Notes: generated by a model from the sequence alone, not told the origin. A stretch of 64,000 bases of DNA from Streblospio benedicti (GCA_019095985.1 CM032660.1:62186695-62250694), one strand, 5' to 3'. Counted from the stretch's first letter, positions 44,086 to 55,679 are shown. Translations and numbers: made by a program.

Positions 44086-44950
44086 AGAAGCTTAGAAAAT
44101 AAAACTAATATGTTGCACACTCATCCACGTGACGTGATACACACTTATATCACATATTACATACTATACAAACGAGGCCTATTACTGAGACAATTGTGCA
44201 ATATATTTTGCTTGACAAAAAGAAAAAGCGTTGGGAGTATCCAAATGTACATGTACTAGGGATTTATGTGAATGTCAAAATTGTATATACCAATGGCTTA
44301 GTGTTATCTGTGAGATCACTAACACGTCAATTCAAAGTTGAATATCAAGCTGGTATTTTTTATTTACATATATTTGGTCTAAAATGTATACTACTATTTG
44401 GTCTATTTTCATTGACATTTGCTAACAATGAAACAAAAGTATGACAGCACATTCAATAAGATTATATTTACTTTTCTGTACGTATCCAAAATTAGTATTA
44501 GCTATGTCGCTGTGTTCTCATGATGAAGCCTTAGTATTTTGAATGCTGATTTATAAGGACCACTTAGAGACCGTTTCTTCATGGTTTTCTTCGTAACTTA
44601 GTATCATTAGAAGTAGACAGACAAACTCAGCAATTTTGATTACTAGATATGGCCTCATAAGCCTCTGACTAATCCTACATGTCAAACATTAAACCCTAAT
44701 CTAATTCCAATGGAAGGTTGATATCCCCCCTCAATTTATTAGGCTGTATATAAACTTAATATTAAACTGTTAAGAACAATAGTACAATTGTACATTATAT
44801 TTTATATAAACTTGAAAATTTTAGTAATGGAAGTCATAATATTAAGAGTCAAGTAACTATCAATAATATGTAGTGAGGAGTGAAAATATTTCTTGACATA
44901 CGACAACGACATCTGGCATATGCTGAATTCAGCCCCCCCATACACAAAAA
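44086..44950. other. intergenic, no supported gene
   Basis: AT-rich; nothing recognisable. Confidence 0.45.
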
Positions 44951-44955
44951 CTAAA

Positions 44956-45026
44956 ACCAACCAACCAACCAACCAACCAACCAACCAACCAACCAAACAA
45001 ACAAACAAACAAACAAACAAACAAAA
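44956..45026. repeat. CCAA/CAAA tetranucleotide microsatellite
   Basis: About ten CCAA units grading into about seven CAAA units. The minus-strand frame reads Leu-Val-Gly-Trp repeats and is not a gene. Confidence 0.95.
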
Positions 45027-45189
45027 ACTGTATAAGGTTGCTTGTATAAAAAATATGTAGAAAAAATGTCTCCCACCTGCCATTTGTTTGGCTGCCTCAT
45101 CTCCGATCTCCCAAACTCTAAGACCTAATTCCTAAAATCACCCATCCCTCAATCACTCTCTAATGATTAAGTTTGCGAAAATATATACA

Positions 45190-45375
45190 AATAGGAGGTT
45201 CGGAAGCCTCGTTAAAATGCGTGCCTCGTGTAGAGGAGAGCCACACCTCTGCACGTAAAAGAACTTACCTAGTTTGAAAACTATAGCTAGTGTGATCCCT
45301 CCACACCCAGAGGCTCAGTTGGCTACCTAGCCTGCCTCGGGTGGTCCATGTACCAACAACACGTGGCTTCCCTCT
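45190..45375 (+). repeat. SINE/LINE 3' domain fragment
   Basis: TGCGTGCCTCGTGTAGAGG, CCACACCTCTGCACGTAAA and AGAACTTACC resemble the conserved CTGCACGTAAAGAAC 3' domain of many invertebrate SINEs and LINEs. No tRNA head or RT-derived sequence is seen beside it. Confidence 0.4.
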
Positions 45376-45529
45376 GCTATAGTCATCAGACATTGATGGC
45401 TGCAGAGTATCCATACAAACAATAGAAAATAACATAATTTAAAGGAATCGTGAACATGTGGGAGCCTCCACAAAAAAGCAGTTAGAGCTGTTATGATAAG
45501 GCAATTTTGGCAGCCATTGCCACCCCGAT

Positions 45530-46928
45530 CAGCGATGGATCCAGGGGAGGGGCTTTGGGGGCTTAACCCTATATGCTATAATAACACAAGCCCCCGCCTT
45601 CTCTCAAAGTCTCCCCGCCCCATTGCCATAACCTCTCCTACACCCTCTCAAGATCCTACCTTCTGCCAAGCCAAGCCATCCCCTTCCCGTCAGCCATATA
45701 CTCACAAGCCCCGCCCCCTCATTCTCCCATTCTCTCACCTTGTCTCAAGCCCCCCACCCACCATACTCTCACAAGCCGTCGCCATCTCTCAAGCCCACTC
45801 CCTGCCATATACCCACAAGCCCCCCACCCATTCTCCAAAGTTACCCCTTCCGCCTTAAGCGTATATACTCACAAACCCCCAACCCCCTCATTCTCTCAAA
45901 CCAGCCATATACTCAAAAGCCCCCCAGCCCCCTTTCTCTGGCATTCTCTCAAGCCAAACTCCACCACCCTATGCTCTCACAAGCCACCATCTCTCAAACC
46001 CACTCCCCGCCATATACTCACAAGCCCCTCATTCTCTCAAGCTCTTGCATTCTATCAAGCCAAAAGCCCCCCACCACCATCACACACAAAAATATATAAA
46101 CTCAGAAGCCCCCGCTTTCTCTCTCAAATCCCAGCTCTTTCTCTCACGATACCCTTTTCCTCTCAGGCGTACGCTCACAGGCCCACATTCTTTCCAGCCA
46201 AGCCCCCCCCCCCACGTAAGCCCCCCCTGGCAGCCCGCCCCCACTCATTCTCTCAAGCACCGCCCCAATACTCGCACGAGGGGTGGATTTAAGGGGGGGG
46301 TGGGGGGGGGGACGTGCGCCCCCCATCCCTAGAAAACATAAAATAAATAAATAAAGATAAAAATAAGTTTAATTTAAAAAAAAAAAAAAAAACAACAACA
46401 TTTAAATGAAGGTAACATCATTGTAGCATAACACAATCCCGAAAAAGCGGATGGCTCTTGGACTACTGATAATCAACACCCAGTGTTCATTGTTAGATAT
46501 GAAGAAATAGATTATTAAAGTAGAGGAATTGTTTCTTACCACTGTTAGTGAACACCCCTCAGACTCTAGACACCTCTAAAACTCAATATGCACTCTAGCT
46601 TATGGCCTGGTCCCCCCACCAGGATTCTGCCATGGAACCGCTGGGGGCCTTTTGCGGCCCCCAGACCCCTCGCCACAGTTGCGCCCTCCCTAACACAGAA
46701 TGCCGGATCCGCCCCTGCTGACATATACTCTCAAGCCCCACCCGCATTCCCTCAATTTCTGATGAAAATATATCATGTTTAATTTGTATTTTGAAATTGT
46801 TGTTCTTATGTTGTTATCTTTATATAACTACCCCTTTCAGTCATCAAAATCTCCGTCCACGGGTCCCTGCCACGCGAAATAAAAATTTCAAGCACTGCCC
46901 CCCCCTTTGAATCCTGGATCCATCACTG
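45530..46928. mobile_element. composite CTCTCAAGCC-minisatellite TIR element, full copy 4
   Basis: 1399 bp between CAGCGATGGATCC and GGATCCATCACTG. Same organisation as 40122-41559: variable CTCTCAAGCC array, the same nested element at the same internal place, then TTCTGATGAAAATATATCAT and TTGTATTTTGAAATTGT, and a final GCACTGCCCCCC run. The array is rearranged relative to copy 3 but the unique parts are close. Confidence 0.85.
46277..46717. mobile_element. nested TIR element inside copy 4
   Basis: Left end GAGGGGTGGATTTAAG (eroded CAGGGGCGGATTTAG), right end CCGGATCCGCCCCTG. The interior is shared with 40949-41362, including AACATCATTGTAGCATAACA and AACACCCAGTGTTCATTG. Confidence 0.75.
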
Positions 46929-47585
46929 ACGATAAAATAACATATCAGCAACATGTGATGTAGACATGCAAGGTTTACGTCAATAATATGTGCATTTAAG
47001 TAGGCGCTGGCTGTATGTGTCAGCGAATCGCGTAATTGTCATACCAGTATAGGGCCCCACGGTGCATTGTGTTTGAGAGAGAAAAGCAGATACAGTGAGC
47101 AGAATAAACACAGACATCGAAATAATTGATAGGCCATTGTTTGGCAGTACATGTTATTAGCATTACTGTGAACCCTATAAATATACATATCCCATGGACT
47201 GTGTAGACCTAAGCCAAAGTGTCTCCCGATAAGGATATGACCACTACAACGTTTTAGGATTAATCTGATTCGATGAAAATGAAAGGTGAGTGTGTTTTGT
47301 GTAACTGTATAGCGTACAATCCAAATGAATCATGCCAGTAAAGGGCCCCACAAATTCTACGGGTGCATTGTGTTTGAGAGAAAAAACGCAGGTACATTAA
47401 AGGCCATTAAAAATCACAGACATACATAATTATATAATTTAATCCGGATAATAATCAAATTATTTAAATTGAGCTTATGATAGAAACTCCTATCTTGATC
47501 ACAATGACGTCACGAGTCGTCATTGTGCGCACGGGAAAGTAAAGTTCCCAGCTGCGTGCGCCTCTACCCCCCCCCCCCCCAATGG
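46929..47585. other. intergenic with a short direct duplication
   Basis: CAGTATAGGGCCCCACGGTGCATTGTGTTTGAGAGA-type sequence at about 47044 recurs as CCAGTAAAGGGCCCCAC..GGTGCATTGTGTTTG at about 47336, so a segment is duplicated about 292 bp apart. A C-run (about 47567-47580) precedes the Penelope-like fragment. Confidence 0.5.
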
Positions 47586-47586
47586 G

Positions 47587-47830
47587 TTAGCACGTTGGTC
47601 CATATGTCCGGTAGTCTACGTCTACCCCATCCCTATTCAGGGATGGCTTCAGTTTTCTGATTTGAATGGCTTCCCTGACTCCTCTTTCAAAATACTTTGG
47701 TTCAACACACAGAATCTTAGTCTCATCAAATGAGATACCATGACCGTGTTGGTGAATAATGTGGATATGACGCGACACTTCTGAGCCCGTGGAACTCGGG
47801 TGTCTATGTTCTTAGAATCGCGTCTTTACA
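47587..47830 (-). mobile_element. Penelope-like retroelement fragment, GIY-YIG endonuclease C-terminus
   Basis: The minus-strand translation HIHIIHQHGHGISFDETKIL, followed by EPKYFERGVREAIQIR and KPSLNRDGVD, matches the C-terminal part of GIY-YIG endonuclease domains in Penelope-like elements (consensus W/YFERGVREAI-IR..PSLNRDGG). Only this end is present; reverse transcriptase is not seen nearby. A short relic. Confidence 0.8.
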
Positions 47831-49350
47831 TTTCTTTGTCTAAGGGGTCCTTAGGTCTCACCGACAACTGTCTCAATCTTTTCACTGGTTTAAAGGTTTA
47901 AAGGACACTTGGACTTTTTTTGATGAACCTCCATCAAATTATCATTAGAAGTAGTTATTTGACCCACTGCAAAATTGGAACCAATTTAATATTTCTACTG
48001 CACAATGATATGACCCTTATCTTTGACATATATTAAAATGAAGTAGGTTCTGGGTCGTGCACATATATTTCTAGACCTCTAATTTAGCATACACTGAAAC
48101 TGTCTTGATGTGAGGGAATAACATTTTGATAAATTATAATCCTATGCTATTTTGTTTATTATAGCTGCTATAGCAGCTTTACAAAAATAGCGTAAACGTG
48201 TTAATATGTTATCATTAAATACAATAAATTCAAATTTAGTAAAATAATGTATCCTACACAATATGTAAAGTACCATACATGTATACATCAATCTGTACCT
48301 CGGTGTAACAGGTAGAATGACTTTACCAATAACATTGAATAAGTATGGGTATGTCATTCTGAGTATCAGATGTCCTGAAGAGCCAATTTGACATTTGATA
48401 CTCAAAGTGGGGTATGTCTAATCAAGCGCCACAAAACAATTTTTATAATTATCTTTAACAATAAATCATTACTTGGTAATACTAGATGGATTTTACTACC
48501 TAAGAATGATCACTACCCGAATCTAAAAATCTAAAAAGGTATCTAAAAAGTATCCATTCACAGCGCAATGTAGCACTCTGTGATGTATTGGTGGGCAGGC
48601 TCCTTCAATGTGACTAGTGCCACTTTACCGATTCCCCGAACCGATATCAGTTGAGTCGTAAATTGTGGTCATGATTTCATCATTCGTTCTTTCGGATTAG
48701 CTGAGTAAGACTTTCCTCGACTTTTTGCGATTCCTGACCGGACAGATCGAGAATCGCAGTTGGGGTCGAAGTAGTGTGCACCCGGCATTAGTGTACCTTG
48801 ATCGAGGTAGCATGAATCAGGCGACTTTAAATACTTTAATAGCCATAACATAGTGTGTAATCTATTTTAACAATGGCAATTGCGACAAACGCACATTACA
48901 ACTGCATAATATCACAAACAAACGACAACGGTCCTCAACTTATGACTTCACAACCCTCTAATTGCCGCTGCGGTGCACATAACACAGCAAGGCGCATCAC
49001 CCTCTATATTACTGTGCCTAATAATTACCATGCTGTCCACCCACGGATGCTCTTCACAATGCATTTACTAGTAATTGCGACCTTCTTGCATGTCCTCTCC
49101 TTGTTCTCAGAGACTCCTATTGTAATACAGATGTGACTTATGCCTGGAATTAGCTCAGCGTTAACTTCGCCTCATTGTGTTCACCCACTCACAGTGAACA
49201 GTGGCGACTTTTGTTGCACACGTATCCCCCAGTTATTAACTTCATAAATCACATCTTGCCATGTATCACCTTGAGTAGTCTATCAAGACAAACATCATCT
49301 TGCCACAGCAAAGTAGCATCTATCAATTGTGTTATGGCTAACTTCTCAGG
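47831..49350. other. intergenic, no supported gene
   Basis: Holds an element-like end (ATGCCGGGTGCACACTAC on the minus strand, about 48771-48788, with GCGATTCTCGATC inside) related to the terminus at about 42688. No coding gene. Confidence 0.4.
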
Positions 49351-49359
49351 GAAAAACAG

Positions 49360-49430
49360 CTTCTTTCAATTAAGACCACCCCTATAATGAGATCATTTTC
49401 CTCCCCAAAGCCATCGTAAAGAGATTGTCG
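49360..49430 (+). repeat. fragment of the AATTAAGACCACC MITE family
   Basis: CAATTAAGACCACCCCTATA, then ATGAGATCATTTTCC, parallels the 58250-58426 element (CCAATTAAGACCACCTCTAT, ATTGAGACCACC). The terminus is missing. Confidence 0.5.
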
Positions 49431-49499
49431 CACAGCTTGATTAAGATCACATCACCTTTTGAAATAAGATTCGGTGGATTTCCTTTTAAATAGAAATGA

Positions 49500-49665
49500 A
49501 CTAAATGTGTGATAAATCCATTTTGAATTAGAATTGAATTCAAATCCTCTTTAAAGACCCATTTATTCACTGAAGGCTGAAGATATTCTCAGCGCACTTA
49601 AACATTTACAGTCTGGAATGTTGCGCTATATAAATATGTATATATTATTGTTATTTTAAACTTAC
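49500..49665 (+). mobile_element. LINE 3'-end fragment
   Basis: One frame reads EFKSSLKTHLFTEG then stop, the usual C-terminus of CR1/RTE-like LINE polyproteins. TTGCGCTATATAAAT and a TATTATTGTTATT tail follow, as in LINE 3' ends. Strongly 5'-truncated. Confidence 0.6.
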
Positions 49666-49849
49666 TGTCTCAATATTTTCCGGACATTTTCCATAGTTTG
49701 ATGCTTTTATCACTAGATAGCAGCACACGGCAATACCTAGTGGCAGAACTTTCAAGCGATGAACACGGATATTTCCCAACTATATTGAGCCACTAAAGTT
49801 TAAAATGGGTTCGACATCAATTAGTCACTCTTGTATTTAGATCACCTGT

Positions 49850-50030
49850 CTGTTGGGGTGGGAGTGGGGGACAGGGGGTATGCGGCCACCTTTCCCCCAC
49901 CAAAATGCTCCATTTCAATGAGGTTTTTGGCATTTTCGCCATTGATCGTACCTACGCAATGCATGAAATTCCTTAAAAGTTGGGCCCCACCCCACCCTTT
50001 CCCCCAAAACCTGCATTTGCCAGTAAATTC
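49850..50030 (-). mobile_element. short MITE, family M, copy 3
   Basis: On the minus strand: GGCAAATGCAGGTTTTGGGG, AAGGAATTTCATGCAT and ATTGAAATGGAGCATTTTGG, the same landmarks as 32880 and 33857 with an extra insertion. Most diverged of the three. Confidence 0.55.
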
Positions 50031-50039
50031 GCTTCTATC

Positions 50040-52330
50040 TATTCATTCTCATCAAGGTGATGTTCAGACAATCAGGCATATACTGTACATACATGTACAT
50101 TGGGGGTTGGGGGGCATACACAGATGCAGGAGTTTGGCCTCTTATCATATTGATATACATGTACAACATATTGTAAACAGCTGACTCGTTCGCAGCACTC
50201 TTTTCGTGTAATTCCTCAGTATAGTATGGAATGTGCCATTCTTGAGTTGCACTGCCCATTCAATATTCACTAAAAATAGGCCCCTCGAGTTATCAATCGA
50301 GGGACTGTCACTTGCAATGCCTCTGCTTGAGACAACTTTCATCCTTGAGTGGCTATTTATGCGAGGCACTTGTACTGTGCCACGGAGATTATCTGTTATA
50401 CTGTTCTATAATCCCTTGATTTATTTCATGGATTGATGTACTGTTGGAGCCTATTGCGTGTATGTTTACTAACAAATGTTTGCGGCTGATACTGTCGTTT
50501 ACCGTGAAACTTATACTGAAGGAAATATTAGATTGAGTAAATCATCTACTGATATGAGAAAAAGTACTAATTAGCTTATTTTCCAAACCGCAGCCATTGA
50601 AAAAAATATCTGCCAGATTATTTGGGTATTTTATAACAAAATCTATAGACGTTACGTATGTTTCTTCACAACGGGGTTATTTTTCTTCAGTATCATTAGG
50701 TTCAGAAGATAGAGACGTATTCATTTGGAAAACGTATTGTATCTCACACAATTAATCAAAGAACAAACACCCCCCACCAATATAGCCCCCCCCCCCCACA
50801 CACTCACTCATCCCCCCAAACACACACACCATCAATGACCATCGCCGTTGACCAGCCACACCAGCCTCCTTTTAAAAAAAATAAAAAATCAATCAATCAA
50901 TAATGAAAAGTGTGTCAAGAGAGTACAACCCCCCGCGTGTTACCTAATTGACAACCGTAGGTGAGAGCTTTTGAACTGTGTGAATCATCGGTAGAGTGTG
51001 TCTACGAACGAGTTCAATATTTCATCAATGTGTAACGTTTACATGACATGCAACCATAAAATTTGAGTATGACTGCGCATGATAGATTAACAATGTCCCA
51101 CAAATTGTTTCAAATGTCCCCGTTTTAAATCCAATTTCCATAAATATCACAACTTTGAAAATCGAAAATCCTGACCCCCGTTTTCGACTTTCACGACGCG
51201 AAATCTTGTGACCAAAACTTTACACGCCTCTCCGTCATTCCTACATGTGCACAACCTGAAACGACCCGTGGTCACTTTACGTTTGACACCCCTGATTGTT
51301 GCTGACGATGTTATATGGTAACATTTGCTTGGTAACATCTGTGTTCTCAGCATTGAAATTTACAGATACACTTGCTGAAACATTCTCAAGACTGCCTGAC
51401 ATTTGGACGGAGTGACATGTGGCAAATTTGTTATATTGGCTGTGAAATTAATGTTTACTCTGGAGATCATCGGAGTACACGGTTTTGGGGGAGAGTTTGA
51501 TGATGTCAAATCTGTTTTCTTGTTAGCTTTGCTGTTATATCACCTATTGTGTTGAATTCTTTACTCAATGGCCGTGGGCAAAATTCACGTGCATTTGGCA
51601 ATTGCTGTTTGCAAAATTACAGCAAAGTGAGCCGACCTGCAGATTTTACGTACATATTGTATAAACAGTATTTGTGATAGTTATAATTTATAATAATCTT
51701 TTTTTTTTTCACGTAGCCACTTTGAACAAGCAAAAGTGAACCCACATGAAAAATGAAAAGTATATAAAATAAAAATATAAAAAAGCTCTAACAATACAAT
51801 CAGTAATACAAAAGGAAAAAGACTAAAAGACAATATATGTTTTATCACAAATTGTAAGCTTTTTTTATCCACATTTTCAAAAAAGATTGCTTTTTGGAAA
51901 GACGTGATAGTAACTAACACAAGAAATAATGCAAGCATGCATGATAGGTTTAAAATAGAAGAGAAAACAATGATTATGCATAATTGAAGGCACCTCTCAC
52001 TCCAGACAATGTGTCAATTAAGAATAATCAATGTTTATACATTAGCACGAGTATTTCCATGTGCATCACCATGTATTTGAATACATACATGTAGTATTCT
52101 CGCGTTATTGTATTTAAGACCATCATTAGATATCTAAATAAAACTGAAGCTGTTTCAGCGTACATACAATGCAAAGGCAGGTGAGAGTTTTCCACACCGA
52201 TTTGGGAGAAACGCCAATCAAAATTTAGTACACAGACGTAATTGACAGCGTGTAGAACGGAGCTTGATCAGCGTGAAAACAAAGTTTGTTCTTCCAGAGC
52301 TGTTGAAAACCAATTAGAGGTGAATGTACA
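50040..52330. other. intergenic, no supported gene
   Basis: AT-rich. C-rich and CA-rich patches occur at about 50769-50830. No recognisable coding or repeat family. Confidence 0.4.
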
Positions 52331-52334
52331 TGTA

Positions 52335-52440
52335 AATGTGGTGATTTATAGTCGTCAGAGCAAGACTTGGATCACGACTATAAATCATCGTTTTTATTAC
52401 AATTTACACCAGGTCATTGGCCCACTTCTCGATCATTAAT
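52335..52440 (-). repeat. SINE tail fragment with inverted internal segment (copy D)
   Basis: ACAATTTACACCAGGTCATTGG matches the tail of SINE copy C at 52853. Beside it, GATTTATAGTCGT (52343) and ACGACTATAAATC (52374) form a 13-bp stem, and the loop is inverted compared with copy C. Confidence 0.6.
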
Positions 52441-52794
52441 TGATCATTTGTCATATGCATAGGGTCACAAATGACGTCACCTCATTTTTGGCCTTTTTTA
52501 CCCCTCCTCCCCGCTTTTCAACTTTCGTCATCTTTGCAGCACCCCCCCTGCCCCGCCCTCCAGGTAAGTGGCTTCATATTTGCCTCCCACCCCACCCCCG
52601 CGCAACATGGTTTCACGATGACATTTAACATTGATTTAACTGTGCCGTTATATGAATAAATTTGAATATATATGTCCGGAATTTAGACATAATTTCACGA
52701 TTGTATTTAGCATATAAAGCAAACATGGCAATGTCATTCAACTAGTAGATATATCACAATTCCCGTAACATGTCAGAAAGTAAGTTCAATGACT

Positions 52795-53130
52795 GTAAAT
52801 GTAAATGTGGTGGTTTATTGTCGTGATCCAAGTCTTGCTCTCATGACTTAACAATTTACACCAGGTCATTGGTCCACTTATTGATCATCCATTGACCATT
52901 TCTCATTTGCTTGCATTGGCAGCACACTTAGCGCACAATGCTAATCACCCACACGATCTCTCACTCACTCTTTCAACCCAATGACCTGTACCTAATTAAC
53001 GTGTAGGTGCCACGGAGCTGTGTGCAACTGCTTTAGGGATGAGTTTTCTCACCACCAAACCCGACAGGGAATCGAACCCACGACTATCTGGTCACAAGTC
53101 AAGTTCCCTATTATCCACTCGAAAGCACAG
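52795..53130 (-). repeat. tRNA-derived SINE, copy C
   Basis: Read on the minus strand, a tRNA-like head (TTTCGAGTGGATAATAGGG, ACTTGTGACCAGATAG, GGGTTCGATTCCCTG) is followed by AGCTCCGTGGCACCTACACG, TTAGGTACAGGTCATTGG and a tail with CAATGACCTGGTGTAAATTG. It has the same organisation as copy A and is the best preserved. Confidence 0.75.
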
Positions 53131-53989
53131 AAGTACAATTTTGTGCGCGCATCATTTTGTTTTGAAAGCTATCAATCTATATAGAGTATACATTGAAGAA
53201 ATATGTATTGGTTGGCCAGCTCGAGCAATATTATCTCAATTCAGGCATTGAATTCATGCATATTAACCTCAAAAGCATGACATATTTCTTCATTCGTCTA
53301 CTTACCACTGTGTAGTAAATTTTCCTTGGCGTTTCTCCCAAATACGTGAGCAGAAGTCAACACTATTTGAACATTTTGCAATTACGAAAATGATAAAGAA
53401 GACAAAAAACTTGATTAGCTCGATAAACTTGCACAGGGAGGCGTTTTAGACATTTAGATGCGCCGTGCATATACTATAACTGTAATATAACTGTAAGGGT
53501 ATTGTACACGTAATGAGATTTTGTAAAGAAATATACGATATTACATTTCAAAGAAAAGCATAATCACAGATTCTTTAGAGTGTTGTTAGGTTGCATTTTT
53601 ATAGCTTTACGATTACACGACTTACTGTAACGACTCGTGTGTGTGATATGCAGGGGTGTGAATTGGCTTTGTTAGAGTAGTAGTTTACAAGTGCGATTAC
53701 CCACGTAAAATGTTATTATGAAATAGGAAAGTCCAGGAAAAAATATCACCCAGTAACATAGAATTATGATAATGTTCTTGGTTTATGGTCAATGTGAGGT
53801 GACTGGTCAGTCTAGAGCAGAATTGACATCCAAGATTTGATCAGATATCAGGTGTGAACTGCACCAACGCAGGCCCATGGCCAGAGCTTAAAAAGCAGGA
53901 GGCAAAAGTTGTTCATTTAAAGGTCAGCATCGCTATTGGCGCATTGCGACATCGTGAAACATGAAGTAAAATTGTGTTTTTGTACAAAA
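53131..53989. other. intergenic, no supported gene
   Basis: AT-rich; nothing recognisable. Confidence 0.45.
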
Positions 53990-55190
53990 TGAATACTTTA
54001 TGCACACACGTGCTTACACCGCCTTCCCCTCGTTGTGTTGTTATCCTAGAGACTGAGGCCCACACTACGGTCCTACAGGGGCCTCTCCCAAGACCAGATT
54101 GACGGCCCCACACGGGCGGGGGGCACGCCGAGCTGAATGTCCTAAAGAGGTTACTAAACCCAAGACACGTATGCACTAGGGTTTAGTCGCCTTATTAGTA
54201 CCTGAGTATAGCAAGAAAAGGTGTTAGTTCCCTACAAGTTGTCGCAACAACCCCTCAAGCTAAACTGACGGCTATTCCGTGTTTGGTGTGGGACACCTGC
54301 TAAATTGTCCTATTGTAACAAAAGTTGTTCCGGGCCTCCAGTGCGCGGGTTCATTGCAGCATGACCGCAGAGTATAAATTCCCCTATAGTATAAGTTGCA
54401 CTGGACTAGGTTAATATCCCAGTTACACACACCTTGGATAGGCTTTGTTGTTCTCGTTTACTATGGCCACTGTAGGATTAGGGACCAGTACTCTCTTGTA
54501 CTGTGTTGGAGCCGATTAGCGGCAGTTCTCTTAGACGCTGGTACAGCAGCACGTAGGGCTGGCAACCTGCTCCCTGGAATATGGGGAGGCCCTCTTTGCT
54601 TGTTACTTACCGAGGCTGGCCGATGGCCTTCCTCCCTCACCGTCGTGGACTTGGTCTACCGTGGTTGTGCGTAGGGGACGCCCGTAGTACAGCGTGTCAG
54701 CACCGGTGCGAAGTCCTCCTCGCATGGAGGCCTCTCGTGAAACCCGGGTAATACACCCCACTACCTACGGACGGACGTCAGTCCTGGTACGTGGTGCACG
54801 TGTAGTCTTAGGAAACACAACGAGGGTAGTCCTGGCTGAGGAATGTCCAGCGCAACCAGGGCCCCGCCTGGACAAGGGGGTGAGCCCTGGGTGAGTGTCG
54901 CCGCTAGGCCGCGGGTTGGCACACGTGTTCCTGTTGATCCAGTAGCAGATTGGTTCCGGATGTTCCAGACGTTCCAGCTACTTTGTTTACACTATCACCT
55001 AGCAACGGGGACGTAAGGCAAAAACCTTCGTCAAAACTACATAACAAACAACAGTTACGTCAAAATGACGTAACTCTGGAAAGTGCGAGCGTAGGACGTA
55101 CGGGCCATCACGGTGCGGGGTCAATTAGGGGTCAATTAGCTGAATGGTGACAATGCTACAATTGTCACCCCGCACCTCTAACTAACTTTT
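53990..55190. other. GC-rich non-coding block, unclassified
   Basis: Clearly GC-richer than its flanks, with abrupt borders. It holds a TATA-box-like GTATAAATTCCCC (54373) but no protein-like frame; the longest frames (about 90 codons) match nothing I know. It ends in two overlapping inverted repeats (55112-55176). It could be the non-coding part of a mobile element or a non-coding transcript; evidence is insufficient to choose. Confidence 0.4.
55112..55176. repeat. overlapping, mutually exclusive inverted repeats
   Basis: GGTGCGGGGT (55112-55121) pairs with ACCCCGCACC (55167-55176). GGTGACAAT (55146-55154) pairs with ATTGTCACC (55161-55169). The two right arms overlap by three bases, so both stems cannot form fully. 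Between them GGGGTCAATTA is repeated twice in tandem. Confidence 0.85.
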
Positions 55191-55489
55191 GCTCACAGTA
55201 TAATATAGTATCACATATAATCACATATCATGATTGTAACATGATGTTCCTTGGATATCACATGGAAGCGTACATATAGTATTGATTATTGACAATGTGG
55301 TCCTTAAAACATCACTTGACTTCCGGCATATGCCTCATAAAAACAATAATAGAATAAGTTAAAAACAAACAGATTAAACATCACATATCAGATAGATTAA
55401 ACACTAATAATACACAAAAAATTCATTTTCTTCAATTTGTTTACTAACATCTTTTTAATTTGAATTTTAAATTTTATAATGGTTTGAAG

Positions 55490-55670
55490 TTAAACTAGAA
55501 ATACACTAAATAACACAGAAATAGTGATATATGAATAAGATTATCAAGAATTCCGATAGCTATTTTGAAAAAAAGTGAGGAGGCGAAATCAGAAGCGCGA
55601 GAAGGCAAGTGAGGCAAAGCAAAAGCGAGGAGGCGACCGCTTCCTCGACCGCAGCCTCGCTACAGGCATG
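55490..55670 (-). mobile_element. partial copy of the 6905-7340 element
   Basis: On the minus strand: GCCTGTAGCGAGGCTGCGG, TTTGCCTCACTTGCCT, CAAAATAGCTAT and TTCTTGATAATCTTATTC, collinear with the left part of the element at 6905. Its CpGs are better preserved (CGAGG, GCGCG), so it may be younger. Confidence 0.6.
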
Positions 55671-55679
55671 GAGAGCACT

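Noticed and set aside
44802-45083. Leu-Val-Gly-Trp repeat frame
   Set aside because: Translation of the CCAA/CAAA microsatellite.
54396-55150. Three plus-strand frames of 66-92 codons in the GC-rich block
   Set aside because: Frames are long because GC-rich DNA has few stops; no family resemblance.
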